Below, piece by piece: positions 1 to 8,485 of a stretch of 62,702 nucleotides of DNA; positions within the stretch are counted from its first letter, which is position 1, and each line of letters begins with the position of its first letter. Source of the DNA: Pseudomonas kitaguniensis (GTDB taxonomy: Bacteria > Pseudomonadota > Gammaproteobacteria > Pseudomonadales > Pseudomonadaceae). The DNA lies in contig NZ_VUAZ01000134.1 of NCBI RefSeq assembly GCF_009296165.1, positions 1 to 62,702 on the forward strand. The letters run 5' to 3'. The translations under genes were made by a program, and so were the position numbers. The notes beneath the pieces were generated by a model. That model had not been told where the DNA came from, searched no databases, and saw only the letters and a program-made list of their open reading frames with translations.

Positions 1-257
1 CAAGCCAGCTGCAAAACCGCTGCTGCCAAGCCAGCCGCGAAGCAGTTGCTAAAACAACTGCTGCCAAACCAGCCGCTAAGCCAGTTGCTAAAACCGTTGC
101 TGCCAAACCAGTCGCCAAGCCTGCTGCTGCAAAACCAGCTGCCCAGCCGGCCGCCGCCAAGCCAACTACCCCCGCAGCGTCCACCGCTGCAACTGCGCCG
201 GCGAGCACCACGCCAGCACCGGCAGCGCCAAGCACTACCCCAACCAGCGCTTCCTAA
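1..257 (+). CDS. algP: AlgP-like Ala/Lys/Pro-rich protein, 3' end
   Basis: This is the C-terminal tail of a low-complexity protein made of repeated AAKPAAK/AAKPVAK units, ending in an Ala/Thr/Pro-rich stretch at the TAA at 255-257. The composition matches AlgP (AlgR3), the histone H1-like DNA-binding protein of Pseudomonas linked to alginate control. The repeat pattern moves through all three frames in the first 45 bases: KPAAK in frame 2 up to about base 16, AAKPAAK in frame 1 to base 42, then the repeat in frame 3 to the stop. That implies two one-base losses relative to a clean repeat. Such repeats recombine readily and are also hard to sequence. The gene starts before the window. The stop overlaps the convergent neighbour's stop. 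Confidence 0.8.
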   Translation, partial: SQLQNRCCQASREAVAKTTAAKPAAKPVAKTVAAKPVAKPAAAKPAAQPAAAKPTTPAASTAATAPASTTPAPAAPSTTPTSAS

Positions 258-718
258 GTGCTGGTGGTCACGACGCGCAGCGACAGCAGCGCGTCGTGGT
301 GAAGGTTGGCGGCTTCGGCCGCCAAGCCTTCGAGCCATCTGTGTTGCCCCCTCGACTCACCTGTCTGCCATACCTGCGCCATTGCCTCCAGGCGCGCCAA
401 CAACGCTCGCTCGGCGTCCAGCTCCAGGGCTTTGACCCGCTCGCGTAACGTCGCCAATTGTTCATCCTGCTGCGCCATGGCCCGCCATTGCAGGCGTACC
501 TGCCGCAAGGGTTCGACCACGTCTGCCTGCCAAGGCTCGGCGAGCTGTTTAAGCGCCTGCATGCGCTCGGCTGTCGGCGCCACACCTCGCTGCTCCAGCC
601 ACGCGCCACACAGCAACAGGCACACATTCGCGCCGTTTTCCTGCAGGCGCAGGCAAGCAGCCTCGACGCCCGGGCGAGCGTAAGTCGAAAGGGCAAAGCT
701 CCACAGGTCAGCGCACAT
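254..718 (-). CDS. TIGR02444 family protein (DUF2390)
   Basis: A protein of about 154 residues, with the family's N-terminal block around DLWSFALSTYARPGVEAACLRLQ (split here for length) and a long Leu/Ala/Glu-rich helical C-terminal half. TIGR02444 proteins are small, uncharacterised and proteobacterial; no function is assigned. I chose the ATG at 718. An in-frame GTG at 724 is also possible, and further upstream only a TTG at 742 remains. It converges on algP with overlapping stop codons (254-257) and is divergent from the ABC-F gene 50 bases away. Confidence 0.8.
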   Translation of the reverse strand: MCADLWSFALSTYARPGVEAACLRLQENGANVCLLLCGAWLEQRGVAPTAERMQALKQLAEPWQADVVEPLRQVRLQWRAMAQQDEQLATLRERVKALELDAERALLARLEAMAQVWQTGESRGQHRWLEGLAAEAANLHHDALLSLRVVTTST

Positions 719-768
719 ATTCACACCCAAGCCAGCGGCCAACGAAGCTGGTAGACTCCGCCGCCATT

Positions 769-2679
769 ATGATCCGACTTCAAAGCCTAACATTACAGCG
801 TGGCCCGCAACGTCTTCTTGAAGACGCCGAGCTGACCCTGCACGCCGGTCACAAAGCCGGCCTGATCGGTGCCAATGGCGCCGGCAAATCCACGTTGTTC
901 GCCTTGTTGCTGGGTGAGCTGACCCCGGATTCCGGGGACTGCTTGCTGCCTGCCGACTGGCGCATTGCGCATATGCGCCAGGAGATCGATACGCTGGACC
1001 GCATTGCGGTCGACTACGTGCTCGACGGCGACCTGCGTTTGCGCCAGGTACAACGTGATCTGGCCGAGGCCGAGAACGCACAGGACGGCGCCGCCCAAGC
1101 CCGCCTGCACTCGGAACTCGACAGTGCCGACGGCTACACCGCCGACGCGCGTGCGCGCAAAATGCTTGCCGGCCTTGGTTTTACCAACGAACAGATGGAC
1201 CGCCCGGTCGCCGACTTCTCCGGCGGCTGGCGCATGCGCCTGAATCTGGCGCAGGCGCTGATGTGCCCCTCCGACCTGTTGCTGCTCGACGAACCGACCA
1301 ACCACTTGGACCTCGATGCGATCCTGTGGCTGGAAGACTTCCTCAAGAGCTACCCCGGCACGTTGCTGCTGATTTCCCACGACCGGGATTTTCTCGACGC
1401 AGTGGTCGATAACATCGCCCACGTTGAACAGAAGAAAATCACCCTTTACCGTGGCGGCTACACTGCCTTCGAGCGCGCGCGCGCCGAGCGTCTGGCCCAG
1501 CAACAGCAAGCGTTCGAGAAGCAGCAGGCGCAGCGTGCGCACATGGAAAGCTACATCGCCCGTTTCAAGGCCCAAGCCACCAAGGCGCGTCAGGCCCAGA
1601 GCCGGATCAAAGCCCTGGAGCGCATGGAAGAACTGTCGGCGGCCCACGTTGATTCGCCGTTCGACTTTGTATTCCGCGAGTCGGTAAAAATCTCCAGCCC
1701 GCTGCTGGACCTCTCGGATGCACGCCTCGGTTATGGCGAAAAAACCATCCTGGAGAAGGTCAAGCTGCAGCTCACACCGGGCGCACGCATCGGTTTGCTC
1801 GGGCCTAACGGCGCGGGCAAGTCCACGCTGATCAAGAACCTCTCGGGCGAATTGCAACCGCTGGCCGGCCGCCTGACCCGTGGCGAAAACCTGGTGGTGG
1901 GCTACTTTGCCCAGCATCAGTTGGATTCGCTCGATTCCAAAGCGAGCCCGCTGCTGCACCTGCAACGCTTGGCGCCGACCGAGCGTGAACAGGTACTGCG
2001 CGACTTCCTTGGCGGTTTTGACTTCCGTGGCGCGCGCATTGATGAGCCCGTGTTGAATTTCTCGGGCGGTGAAAAAGCCCGCCTGGCCTTGGCGTTGATC
2101 GCTTGGGACCGGCCGAACCTGCTGTTGCTCGACGAACCGACCAACCACCTGGACCTGGAAATGCGCCTGGCGCTGACCATGGCGCTGCAGGAGTTCAGCG
2201 GCGCGGTACTGGTGGTGTCTCACGATCGCCACTTGCTCAAGAGCACGACCGACAATTTCCTGCTGGTGGCTGACGGCAAGGTCGAAGAGTTCGACGGCGA
2301 CCTCGACGACTACGCCCGCTGGCTGACGGATTACCGCCTGCGTAATGCACCGACCAGCAACACCCCGGTCAACCCGGACAAAACCGACAAAAAAGCCCAG
2401 CGCCAGGCCGCCGCCGCACTGCGCCAGCAGTTGGCGCCGCACAAGCGTGAAGCCGACAAGCTGGAAGCCGAGCTGGGCAAGCTGCATGAGCGCTTGGCCA
2501 AGATCGAAACCAGCCTGGGCGACAGCGCCGTGTACGAGGCCGCGCGCAAGGACGAGCTGCGCGACCTGCTGGCCGAACAGGCCAGGCTCAAGGTGCGCGA
2601 AGGGCAATTGGAGGAAACCTGGATGGAGGCCCTCGAGCTGCTGGAAACCCTGCAAGCGGAGCTGGAGGCGCTGTCCTGA
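769..2679 (+). CDS. yheS: ABC-F family ATPase, YheS-like
   Basis: A 636-residue soluble protein with two ABC cassettes and no membrane segments. Cassette 1 has Walker A at residues 34-42 (GANGAGKST), signature SGGW near 151 and Walker B with DEPTNHLD starting at D174. Cassette 2 has Walker A at 345-353 (GPNGAGKST), signature SGGEKAR near 432 and a second DEPTNHLD. A charged linker and a C-terminal coiled coil follow (about 530-636). Length and layout match E. coli YheS (637 residues). ABC-F proteins act on the ribosome E-site during translation; that role here is by homology. The stop overlaps the next gene in an ATGA arrangement, suggesting translational coupling. Confidence 0.93.
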   Translation: MIRLQSLTLQRGPQRLLEDAELTLHAGHKAGLIGANGAGKSTLFALLLGELTPDSGDCLLPADWRIAHMRQEIDTLDRIAVDYVLDGDLRLRQVQRDLAEAENAQDGAAQARLHSELDSADGYTADARARKMLAGLGFTNEQMDRPVADFSGGWRMRLNLAQALMCPSDLLLLDEPTNHLDLDAILWLEDFLKSYPGTLLLISHDRDFLDAVVDNIAHVEQKKITLYRGGYTAFERARAERLAQQQQAFEKQQAQRAHMESYIARFKAQATKARQAQSRIKALERMEELSAAHVDSPFDFVFRESVKISSPLLDLSDARLGYGEKTILEKVKLQLTPGARIGLLGPNGAGKSTLIKNLSGELQPLAGRLTRGENLVVGYFAQHQLDSLDSKASPLLHLQRLAPTEREQVLRDFLGGFDFRGARIDEPVLNFSGGEKARLALALIAWDRPNLLLLDEPTNHLDLEMRLALTMALQEFSGAVLVVSHDRHLLKSTTDNFLLVADGKVEEFDGDLDDYARWLTDYRLRNAPTSNTPVNPDKTDKKAQRQAAAALRQQLAPHKREADKLEAELGKLHERLAKIETSLGDSAVYEAARKDELRDLLAEQARLKVREGQLEETWMEALELLETLQAELEALS

Positions 2680-3251
2680 TGGAAGCGCTGCAACTGCCGT
2701 TGCCGACTCAGTGGGTCGAGCCATTGTGGGTCGGCGTGCAAATCCTGCTGATCCTGTTGGCCGGGTACTTCGCCCAGCGTTTCGTCGCCAAAGGCCTCAA
2801 CCGCTTGGGTGAGCGCTACCCGTTCCCGCCGCAACTGCTGATGCCCCTGCGCGGCGGCTTGCGCTGGCTGATCATGGGCAGCGCGCTGATCTTCGTGCTG
2901 GGCCGCCTTGGCGTATCGGCCACGGTGTTATGGACGGCGCTGTCGGGGTTTGTCGCAGTTGCCGCCGTGGCGTTCTTCGCCATGTGGTCGGTGCTGTCCA
3001 ACCTGCTGTGCGCCATCTTGATCTTCACCGTCGGGCCGTTTCGCCTCGGTGACATCGTCGAGCTGGTGGACACCGTCGACAAACCCGGCGTAAAAGGCCG
3101 CGTGGTGGCAATTAACCTGCTCTACACCACGCTGATTGAAGTGGCAGACGCCGGCACCGACAGCGCGATGGTGCAAGTGCCCAATAGCCTGTTCTTCCAG
3201 CGTTCGGTAAGGCGTTGGCCGGGCACTCACGTGTTCCCCGGCGATCACTAG
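2679..3251 (+). CDS. Small mechanosensitive ion channel (MscS family)
   Basis: A 190-residue inner-membrane protein. Hydrophobic segments lie near residues 15-35, 62-85 and 92-115. They are followed by the conserved MscS stretch FTVGPFRLGDIVEL, which links the pore helix to the cytoplasmic beta domain, and then a short soluble part with VQVPNSLFFQRSVRRW. It is a minimal form lacking the large C-terminal vestibule of E. coli MscS. The start codon overlaps the stop of the ABC-F gene. The expected role is a stretch-gated channel relieving hypo-osmotic stress; partners are unknown. Confidence 0.85.
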   Translation: MEALQLPLPTQWVEPLWVGVQILLILLAGYFAQRFVAKGLNRLGERYPFPPQLLMPLRGGLRWLIMGSALIFVLGRLGVSATVLWTALSGFVAVAAVAFFAMWSVLSNLLCAILIFTVGPFRLGDIVELVDTVDKPGVKGRVVAINLLYTTLIEVADAGTDSAMVQVPNSLFFQRSVRRWPGTHVFPGDH

Positions 3252-3339
3252 CCTTTACGGCCGGTAAAAATAGATAGCCAGCCTTTGGTCGGCGGAGTTA
3301 GCTTTAGGCATAACCGCTGACTTCCCCCTGAGGTGTGTA

Positions 3340-3972
3340 ATGGCACTCGACACATGGCTGGCATTTTTCCTGGCCAGTTGGATCATCTCCCTTTCCCCTG
3401 GCGCAGGCGCTATCGCTTCGATGTCCAGCGGCCTGCAATACGGTTTCCTGCGCGGTTACTGGAACGCCATTGGCCTGCAATTGGGCCTGGCGATGCAGAT
3501 CGCCGTGGTAGCGGGCGGGCTGGGTGCCATTCTGGCGGCGTCTTCTACCGCGTTCTATGTGATCAAGTGGTTTGGTGTGGCGTACCTGGTGTACCTGGCG
3601 ATCAAGCAATGGCGAGCGCTGCCCATGGACATGAGCGACAGCGCGGCGGTGCGCCCTATCGGCAAGCCGCTGGCGATGATGTTTCGCGGTTTTCTGGTCA
3701 ACGCCAGCAACCCCAAGGCCTTGGTGTTCATGCTGGCGGTGCTGCCGCAGTTCGTGAACCCGCAAGCGCCTTTGTTGAGCCAATACCTGATGCTGGGCGC
3801 GACGATGATCTGCGTCGACATGATCGTCATGGCCGGTTACACGGGGCTCGCGTCGAAAGTCTTGCGGCTGCTGCGCACGCCCAAGCAGCAAAGGCGCATG
3901 AACCGTACATTTGCCGGGTTGTTCGTGGGGGCTGCGGGTTTTCTCGCCAGCTTGCACCGCGCAACGGCATAA
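3340..3972 (+). CDS. LysE/RhtB family exporter
   Basis: A 210-residue protein with about six membrane segments and the family hallmark near the N terminus: a first helix followed by SLSPGAGAIASMSSGLQYGF. Members of the LysE/RhtB superfamily export amino acids or homoserine lactones across the inner membrane. The substrate cannot be read from the sequence. The ATG at 3340 follows GAGG at 3330-3333. It stands alone, 88 bases after the channel gene and before a REP doublet. Confidence 0.88.
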   Translation: MALDTWLAFFLASWIISLSPGAGAIASMSSGLQYGFLRGYWNAIGLQLGLAMQIAVVAGGLGAILAASSTAFYVIKWFGVAYLVYLAIKQWRALPMDMSDSAAVRPIGKPLAMMFRGFLVNASNPKALVFMLAVLPQFVNPQAPLLSQYLMLGATMICVDMIVMAGYTGLASKVLRLLRTPKQQRRMNRTFAGLFVGAAGFLASLHRATA

Positions 3973-4017
3973 GCCTCGATTTGGAGCCCGCTACGGGTTA
4001 GATCAAAAGCGCTTATT

Positions 4018-4105
4018 TGTGGGAGCGGGCTTGCTCGCGATGCAGACACCTCGGGCCATCAGGTACCCCGGGTTGATGCCATCGCGAGCAAGCCCGCTCC
4101 CGCAT
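4018..4105. repeat. REP doublet (REPIN), GCGGGC subfamily
   Basis: Two inverted copies of a REP unit starting GTGGGAGCGGGCTTGCTCGC (about 4019-4042, and reversed at 4080-4104) flank a spacer of about 40 bases. This is the standard P. fluorescens REPIN architecture. It lies between the exporter gene and the FTR1 iron permease gene. Confidence 0.9.
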
Positions 4106-4191
4106 TGGTTTCGGCGCTGCAACATTCGCTTGGTGTTTTTCGCTTAACGTTCAACAATGTGTTACTTCTTATTTCCCCTTGAGATTGATTG

Positions 4192-6086
4192 ATGATTGCG
4201 CCGTTCCGTTTTCTTGCATGGTTGCTGTTGCCGGCCCTTATGGCGTGCAGCAACACTCTGCTGGCCGCAACTGCTGAGGGGGCTCCGCAAGCCCTGCATT
4301 TACTGGACTACATTGGCGCTGACTACCCGCCGACGGTAGAGGCGGGCAAGGTTATCGATGAAACTGAATACCGCGAGCAACTGGAGTTCCTCCGTGTGTT
4401 GCAGAGCTTGGTGGCTGAACTGCCGCAAAGGCCGCAACGTGCAGAGTTGATCCAGGGCGTCGATGACCTGTTAGCGGCGGTGACGGCGCGCCAGGACGGC
4501 GCAACAGTTGCGCGCCAAGCCCGTCAACTGGGCGCCAGGCTGGCGGTGGCGTATGAAGTCAGCCAGGCCCCGGCGATCACCCCCGACCCACGCGTGGTGC
4601 CCCGCTTTACGCACAGCATTGCTCGGTGTGCCATGGCGCTGCCGGCGCCGGTGATGGCCCTGCCAGCGTGGGCATGACGCCAGCGCCCGCCAACCTGCGC
4701 GATGCTGCGCGGATGGACCGCCTGAGCCTTTACGCGATCTACAGCACCCTTGGTCTTGGCGTCGAAGGCACTGATATGCCGTCCTTCGCCGACCAATTGG
4801 ATGACCGTCAGCGTTGGGACCTGGCCACCTACATCGCCAGCTTCACGGCGGACCCGGCTGCCGCAAAAACCGAACAACCGTTCAACCTCGCCGACCTGGC
4901 CCGCCAGACGCCTAATGAAGTGCTGGCTGCAAATGGCCCTGCCGCCGCTGCGACCTTCCGCGCACAGCGCGCGCAACCGCCGCAGGTCAAACGTGGCCCG
5001 GCGCAGTTGCTCGATTACACTGCCAGCACCTTGGACAAGAGCCTCGCCGCCTTCCGTAGCGGTGATCACGAGCAGGCCTACGACCTGTCGGTGGCGGCGT
5101 ACCTGGAAGGTTTTGAGCTGGTCGAAAGCTCTCTGGACAACGTCGACGCGAACGTACGCAAGGACACCGAGAAAGCCCTGATGGCTTATCGGCAGTCGTT
5201 GCAGGACGGCCTGCCGGTCGAGCAGGTGCAATTGCGCCTGGACGTGGCCAAGGCCAAGCTCACTGAATCCGCCGGCTTGCTGGGCAGTGATGGCCTGAGC
5301 TGGTCGTTGAGCTACATCTCGGGCCTGTTGATTCTGCTGCGCGAAGGCCTGGAAGCGATTCTGGTGCTGGCGGCGATTCTCGCGTTCCTGCGTAACACCG
5401 GCCAGCAATCGGCGGTGCGCAGTGTAAACGTCGGCTGGGGCCTGGCGCTGTTGGCCGGTTTGGCGACGTGGGCGCTGGCGGCGTATGTGATTGACGTCAG
5501 CGGTGCCCAGCGCGAATTGCTCGAAGGCTGCACGGCGTTGTTCGCCAGCGTGATGGTGCTGTGGCTGGGCGTGTGGATGCACGACCGGCGGCACGCAGCG
5601 GCCTGGCAGGACTACATCAAGAGCAGCCTGGTGGGCGGTGGTGGGCGCTTCGGTTTTGCGATGCTGGCGTTCTTCTCGGTGTATCGCGAACTGTTCGAAG
5701 TGATCCTGTTTTACGAAACACTGTGGCTGCAAGCCGGCCCCGCCGGGCACAACGCGGTGCTGGCGGGTGGCGCCACGGCGTTGGTGCTGCTGGTGGGCCT
5801 TGCATGGGTGATCCTGCGGGGTTCGGCGAAGCTGCCATTGGCGTTGTTCTTCGGCATCAACGCGGCGCTGTTGTGCGCGCTGTCGGTGGTGTTCGCAGGC
5901 CATGGCGTCAAGGCACTGCAGGAAGCGGGCATCTTCGGCACGCGGCCGGTGGCGTTCTTTGACTTCGACTGGCTGGGCATTCATGCCGATGCGTACTCGC
6001 TGAGTGCGCAGGCCGTGGCGATCCTGGCGATTGTGCTGCTGTATGGCCGCAGCCGGCTGGCCGAGAAACGCCGCGTGACCGCTTAA
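4192..6086 (+). pseudogene. Cytochrome c / FTR1 family iron permease, frameshifted
   Basis: Two overlapping frames together encode one protein of about 630 residues. The first part (4192 to about 4590) has a signal peptide ending near LMACSNTLLAA, possibly a lipoprotein signal. The second frame supplies a c-type haem motif CSVCH at 4620-4634, a periplasmic region and an FTR1 domain with about seven membrane helices and two REGLE-type iron motifs (REGLEAILVLAA near 5340, YRELFEVILFYE near 5680). Restoring one C in the CCC run near 4587-4589 joins the frames as DPTRGAPLYAQHCSVCHG. The role by homology is high-affinity Fe2+ import, with the cytochrome domain probably coupling iron oxidation. It may be broken or a sequence error. 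ATG 4192 is preferred over TTG 4189. Confidence 0.85.
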
Positions 6087-6120
6087 GCGGGTACGGACCG
6101 TGTCGATGTGAGGAGTGTAT

Positions 6121-6576
6121 ATGCGCGTGTGGATCGATGCGGACGCCTGCCCTCGGGCGGCCAAGGACCAAGTGGTGAAGTTTGCCCTCAAGCGCCAGTT
6201 CGAGGTGGTGCTGGTGGCGGGGCAAAGCCAGATCAAGCCGAGCTTTGCTTGTGTGAAGCTGATCGTGGTGCCCAGCGGCCCGGACGCGGCAGATGATTAC
6301 CTGGTAGAACACGCGGTGCCCGGTGAGCTGGTCATCTGCAGTGATGTGCCATTGGCTGACCGGCTGGTGAAGAAGGGCGTGACCGCGCTAGACCCGCGCG
6401 GCAAGGAGTTCAGCCCGGCGAACATGAGCGAGCGGCTGGCGGTGCGTAACTTGTTCACGGACCTGCGCGAGCAGGGGCAAATGGGCGGCGGGCCACCGCC
6501 GCATGGGGAAAAGGACAAGCAAGCGTTTGCCAATGCCCTGGACCGAATTCTTACCAAGTTGATGCGCCAGGCCTGA
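6121..6576 (+). CDS. YaiI/YqxD family protein (UPF0178, DUF188)
   Basis: A 151-residue soluble protein beginning MRVWIDADACPRAAKD, the acidic motif typical of DUF188, which resembles PIN/NYN-type nuclease folds. It also has ICSDVPLADRLVKKG and GGPPPHGEKDKQAFANALDR, both conserved in the family. Nuclease activity is only inferred from the fold. The ATG at 6121 is preceded by AGGAG at 6111-6115. It lies 35 bases after the iron permease gene and may be cotranscribed. Confidence 0.9.
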   Translation: MRVWIDADACPRAAKDQVVKFALKRQFEVVLVAGQSQIKPSFACVKLIVVPSGPDAADDYLVEHAVPGELVICSDVPLADRLVKKGVTALDPRGKEFSPANMSERLAVRNLFTDLREQGQMGGGPPPHGEKDKQAFANALDRILTKLMRQA

Positions 6577-6577
6577 G

Positions 6578-6596
6578 CTGTGGCCATCAGCCACAG
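6578..6596. terminator. Hairpin between convergent yaiI-like and elbB genes
   Basis: A perfect 7-bp stem CTGTGGC/GCCACAG with loop CATCA, lying between two convergent stop codons. There is no U-tract on either side, so it is a weak or rho-assisted terminator at best. Confidence 0.4.
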
Positions 6597-6614
6597 AAGG
6601 CCTTGTCACGCGGG

Positions 6615-7280
6615 TCAGTCGTTCTCGTGGGTCAGCTCCAACACGCGATCTACGAGTTTGTTAATGCCCGACGCAACCTCGCTGATGCTCTTGCCCACCA
6701 TATACGCCGGGGTGCTTACCAATTTGCGTGCCGTGTCTTCGACAATATCCTCAACCGAGCATTCGCGGTGGGTGGCGCCCATCTTGTCGAGCGCGGCCGC
6801 AGTGTCGGCGTCATTGCCGATGGTGCAGGTGACGCCTGGGCCGTAGATCTTCGCGGCGAGCGCCGGGGAGATGCAGATCAGCCCCACTGGCTTGCCGGCT
6901 TCGGCAAAGGCTTCAGCCAGTTCCAGCACCTGTGGGTTAACGCTGCAACCGGCGCCTTCGACGGCAAAGTTCGACAGGTTTTTTGCTGCGCCAAACCCGC
7001 CAGGCACGATCAGCGCATCGAACGCGTCGGCGTTGGCCTGCGCAATGTCCTTCACCTCACCGCGGGCAATGCGTGCCGACTCCACCAGCACGTTGCGAGA
7101 CTCGGGCATTTCTTCACCGGTGAGGTGGTTGATCACGTGCAGTTGCGCGATATTTGGCGCAAAACATTGGACCTGAGCACCGCGCTGATCCAGGCGCAGC
7201 AGCGTGATCACGCTTTCGTGGATCTCGGCGCCGTCATACACGCCACAGCCGGAAAGGATCACCGCAATTTTTTTGCTCAT
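6615..7280 (-). CDS. elbB: Isoprenoid biosynthesis glyoxalase ElbB
   Basis: A 221-residue DJ-1/PfpI-superfamily protein. It opens KKIAVILSGCGVYDGAEIHES and contains IVPGGFGAAKNLSNFA plus LICISPALAA, where the Cys in the nucleophile-elbow position fits the glyoxalase-type active site. ElbB has weak glyoxalase activity and has been tied to isoprenoid metabolism in E. coli; its physiological role is unclear. The start follows GGGAG. It is convergent with the YaiI-like gene. Confidence 0.9.
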   Translation of the reverse strand: MSKKIAVILSGCGVYDGAEIHESVITLLRLDQRGAQVQCFAPNIAQLHVINHLTGEEMPESRNVLVESARIARGEVKDIAQANADAFDALIVPGGFGAAKNLSNFAVEGAGCSVNPQVLELAEAFAEAGKPVGLICISPALAAKIYGPGVTCTIGNDADTAAALDKMGATHRECSVEDIVEDTARKLVSTPAYMVGKSISEVASGINKLVDRVLELTHEND

Positions 7281-7604
7281 GAGTATGTCTCCCTATTTCT
7301 TGGCGTTAAATGTCTACTAATTTGTCATCGGTTGCCATTGGGATCTGCTGCCACTACCCCTAATTTGATGTAACAAAAAACATCGGGCTCAGCCCTGCAC
7401 AGAACGCTCTTTACATGGATCGCAATGATGGCGGGGTGTTCATTATTTGCGGCTGACGGTTTGGCGTCGGCGCGGGGTCGCCCACCACAGCACTGGCCCG
7501 CGGGTGGGGCGTGATGGCGTTTGGACGGCTTACGTTGGGTGTGGCGCTGAATAGCCACGGGTGTGGCTGGCTGCGCTGTTGAGTGGCAGCCTGCTCTGCA
7601 GGGT
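7281..7604. other. Intergenic region without recognised gene
   Basis: About 320 bases between elbB and the DedA gene, both on the minus strand. I see no ORF with a family match and no tRNA. It should hold the elbB promoter. The only structure is the hairpin next to the DedA stop. Confidence 0.5.
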
Positions 7605-7628
7605 CGGTCTCTACGGCTGCAGAGACCG
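7605..7628 (-). terminator. Hairpin at the end of the DedA gene
   Basis: A perfect 8-bp stem CGGTCTCT/AGAGACCG with an 8-base loop, located 2 bases after the DedA stop on the minus strand. No U-run follows, so intrinsic termination is uncertain. Confidence 0.4.
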
Positions 7629-7630
7629 GC

Positions 7631-8278
7631 TTACTCCACAGGTGTTTTGGGTGCGTCGCCCGCGGCAGGCTCGGTGGCAGGCTCGGCGGCGAGCCGGGCC
7701 TTGGCATCCGCGCAGGCCTGGCGGGCAATGCGCGCGTTCTTGAAACGGCGGCGCAACCACAGGCCCAAGCCCAACAGCACCAGGACGCCCAACACCCACA
7801 GCTCGTATTTCTTGACGCTGCCGAGCATGCCTTCCAGCACCGCGCCAAAGTGGTAAGCCGCAGCGCCCAGCGCTGCGGCCCAGACCGCTGCGCCGATACC
7901 GTTGAGGATCAAATAGCGCACCGGCGGATAGCCCGACAAGCCGATCGCCACGGGCATCACCGTGCGCAACCCGTAGACGAACCGGAAGCTCAGCACCCAG
8001 ATGTCGGGATGCTTGCGGATATGCTCCAGGGCCTTGTCGCCCATCAATTGCCAGCGCGGTTTGCGCGCCAACAATTTGCGGCCGTGTTTGCGCCCCATGA
8101 AGTACCAAAGCTGGTCGCCGGCGTAGCTGCCAAAAAAGGCAACGACCACCACAAAATTGATGTCCATGTACCCACGGAACGCCAGGAAGCCTGCGAGCAC
8201 CAGAATGGTCTCGCCTTCGAAGAACGTCCCGAGGAAGAGGGCAAAGTAGCCGAAGTCATGCAGAAATTGTTGAAGCAT
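7631..8278 (-). CDS. DedA family membrane protein
   Basis: A 215-residue inner-membrane protein. It shows the DedA/SNARE-associated signature: a reentrant segment with FFEGETILVLAGFLA, then FFGSYAGDQLWYFMGRKHG and FRFVYGLRTVMPVAIGLSGYP, followed by two more hydrophobic helices and a 35-residue Ala/Pro-rich soluble tail. DedA proteins support envelope integrity and, in several bacteria, recycling of undecaprenyl or other lipid carriers. It is divergent from hemB. Confidence 0.9.
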   Translation of the reverse strand: MLQQFLHDFGYFALFLGTFFEGETILVLAGFLAFRGYMDINFVVVVAFFGSYAGDQLWYFMGRKHGRKLLARKPRWQLMGDKALEHIRKHPDIWVLSFRFVYGLRTVMPVAIGLSGYPPVRYLILNGIGAAVWAAALGAAAYHFGAVLEGMLGSVKKYELWVLGVLVLLGLGLWLRRRFKNARIARQACADAKARLAAEPATEPAAGDAPKTPVE

Positions 8279-8375
8279 GGTCTAGGGTGCTGGCGAAATG
8301 AACGCGCAGCCTACGCCTTCACGAACATTCATGAAAGTATCGAGATGTGTCACGAAGTGAACAATTCTTACAGAA

Positions 8376-8431
8376 ATGACGAATGCACCTACAGGTTGCG
8401 TCGATAAGCACAACTGTCATTCGTTCGTCAT
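8376..8431. promoter_or_regulatory. Inverted repeat in the dedA-hemB divergent region
   Basis: 8-bp arms ATGACGAA (8376-8383) and TTCGTCAT (8424-8431), with a smaller imperfect hairpin (ACAGGTTG...CAACTGT) between them. The right arm lies just before a TATAAC-like -10 element at 8442-8447 facing hemB, so a regulator site or leader structure is possible. Confidence 0.35.
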
Positions 8432-8485
8432 AATGGCCGCTTATAACTGCAACGCTCGCCCGTAACGCGGGCTCAGGAGTCTGTC

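Noticed and set aside
46..435. Plus-strand frame running through the algP tail
   Set aside because: Leu/Pro/Gln-rich out-of-frame reading of the repeat that then runs antisense to the TIGR02444 gene.
793..2724. A 643-codon open frame on the minus strand opposite the ABC-F gene
   Set aside because: It mirrors a GC-rich gene with clear ABC motifs, has no family features and is Gln/Arg/Val-rich as expected of an antisense shadow.
4580..4640. Programmed frameshifting in the FTR1 gene
   Set aside because: No slippery heptamer or downstream pseudoknot is evident, and the same kind of one-base change occurs in unrelated genes, so error or mutation is simpler.
4524..6236. Long minus-strand open frame opposite the FTR1 gene
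   Set aside because: Low-complexity His/Gln/Arg composition and no motif; the plus strand has the haem and REGLE motifs.
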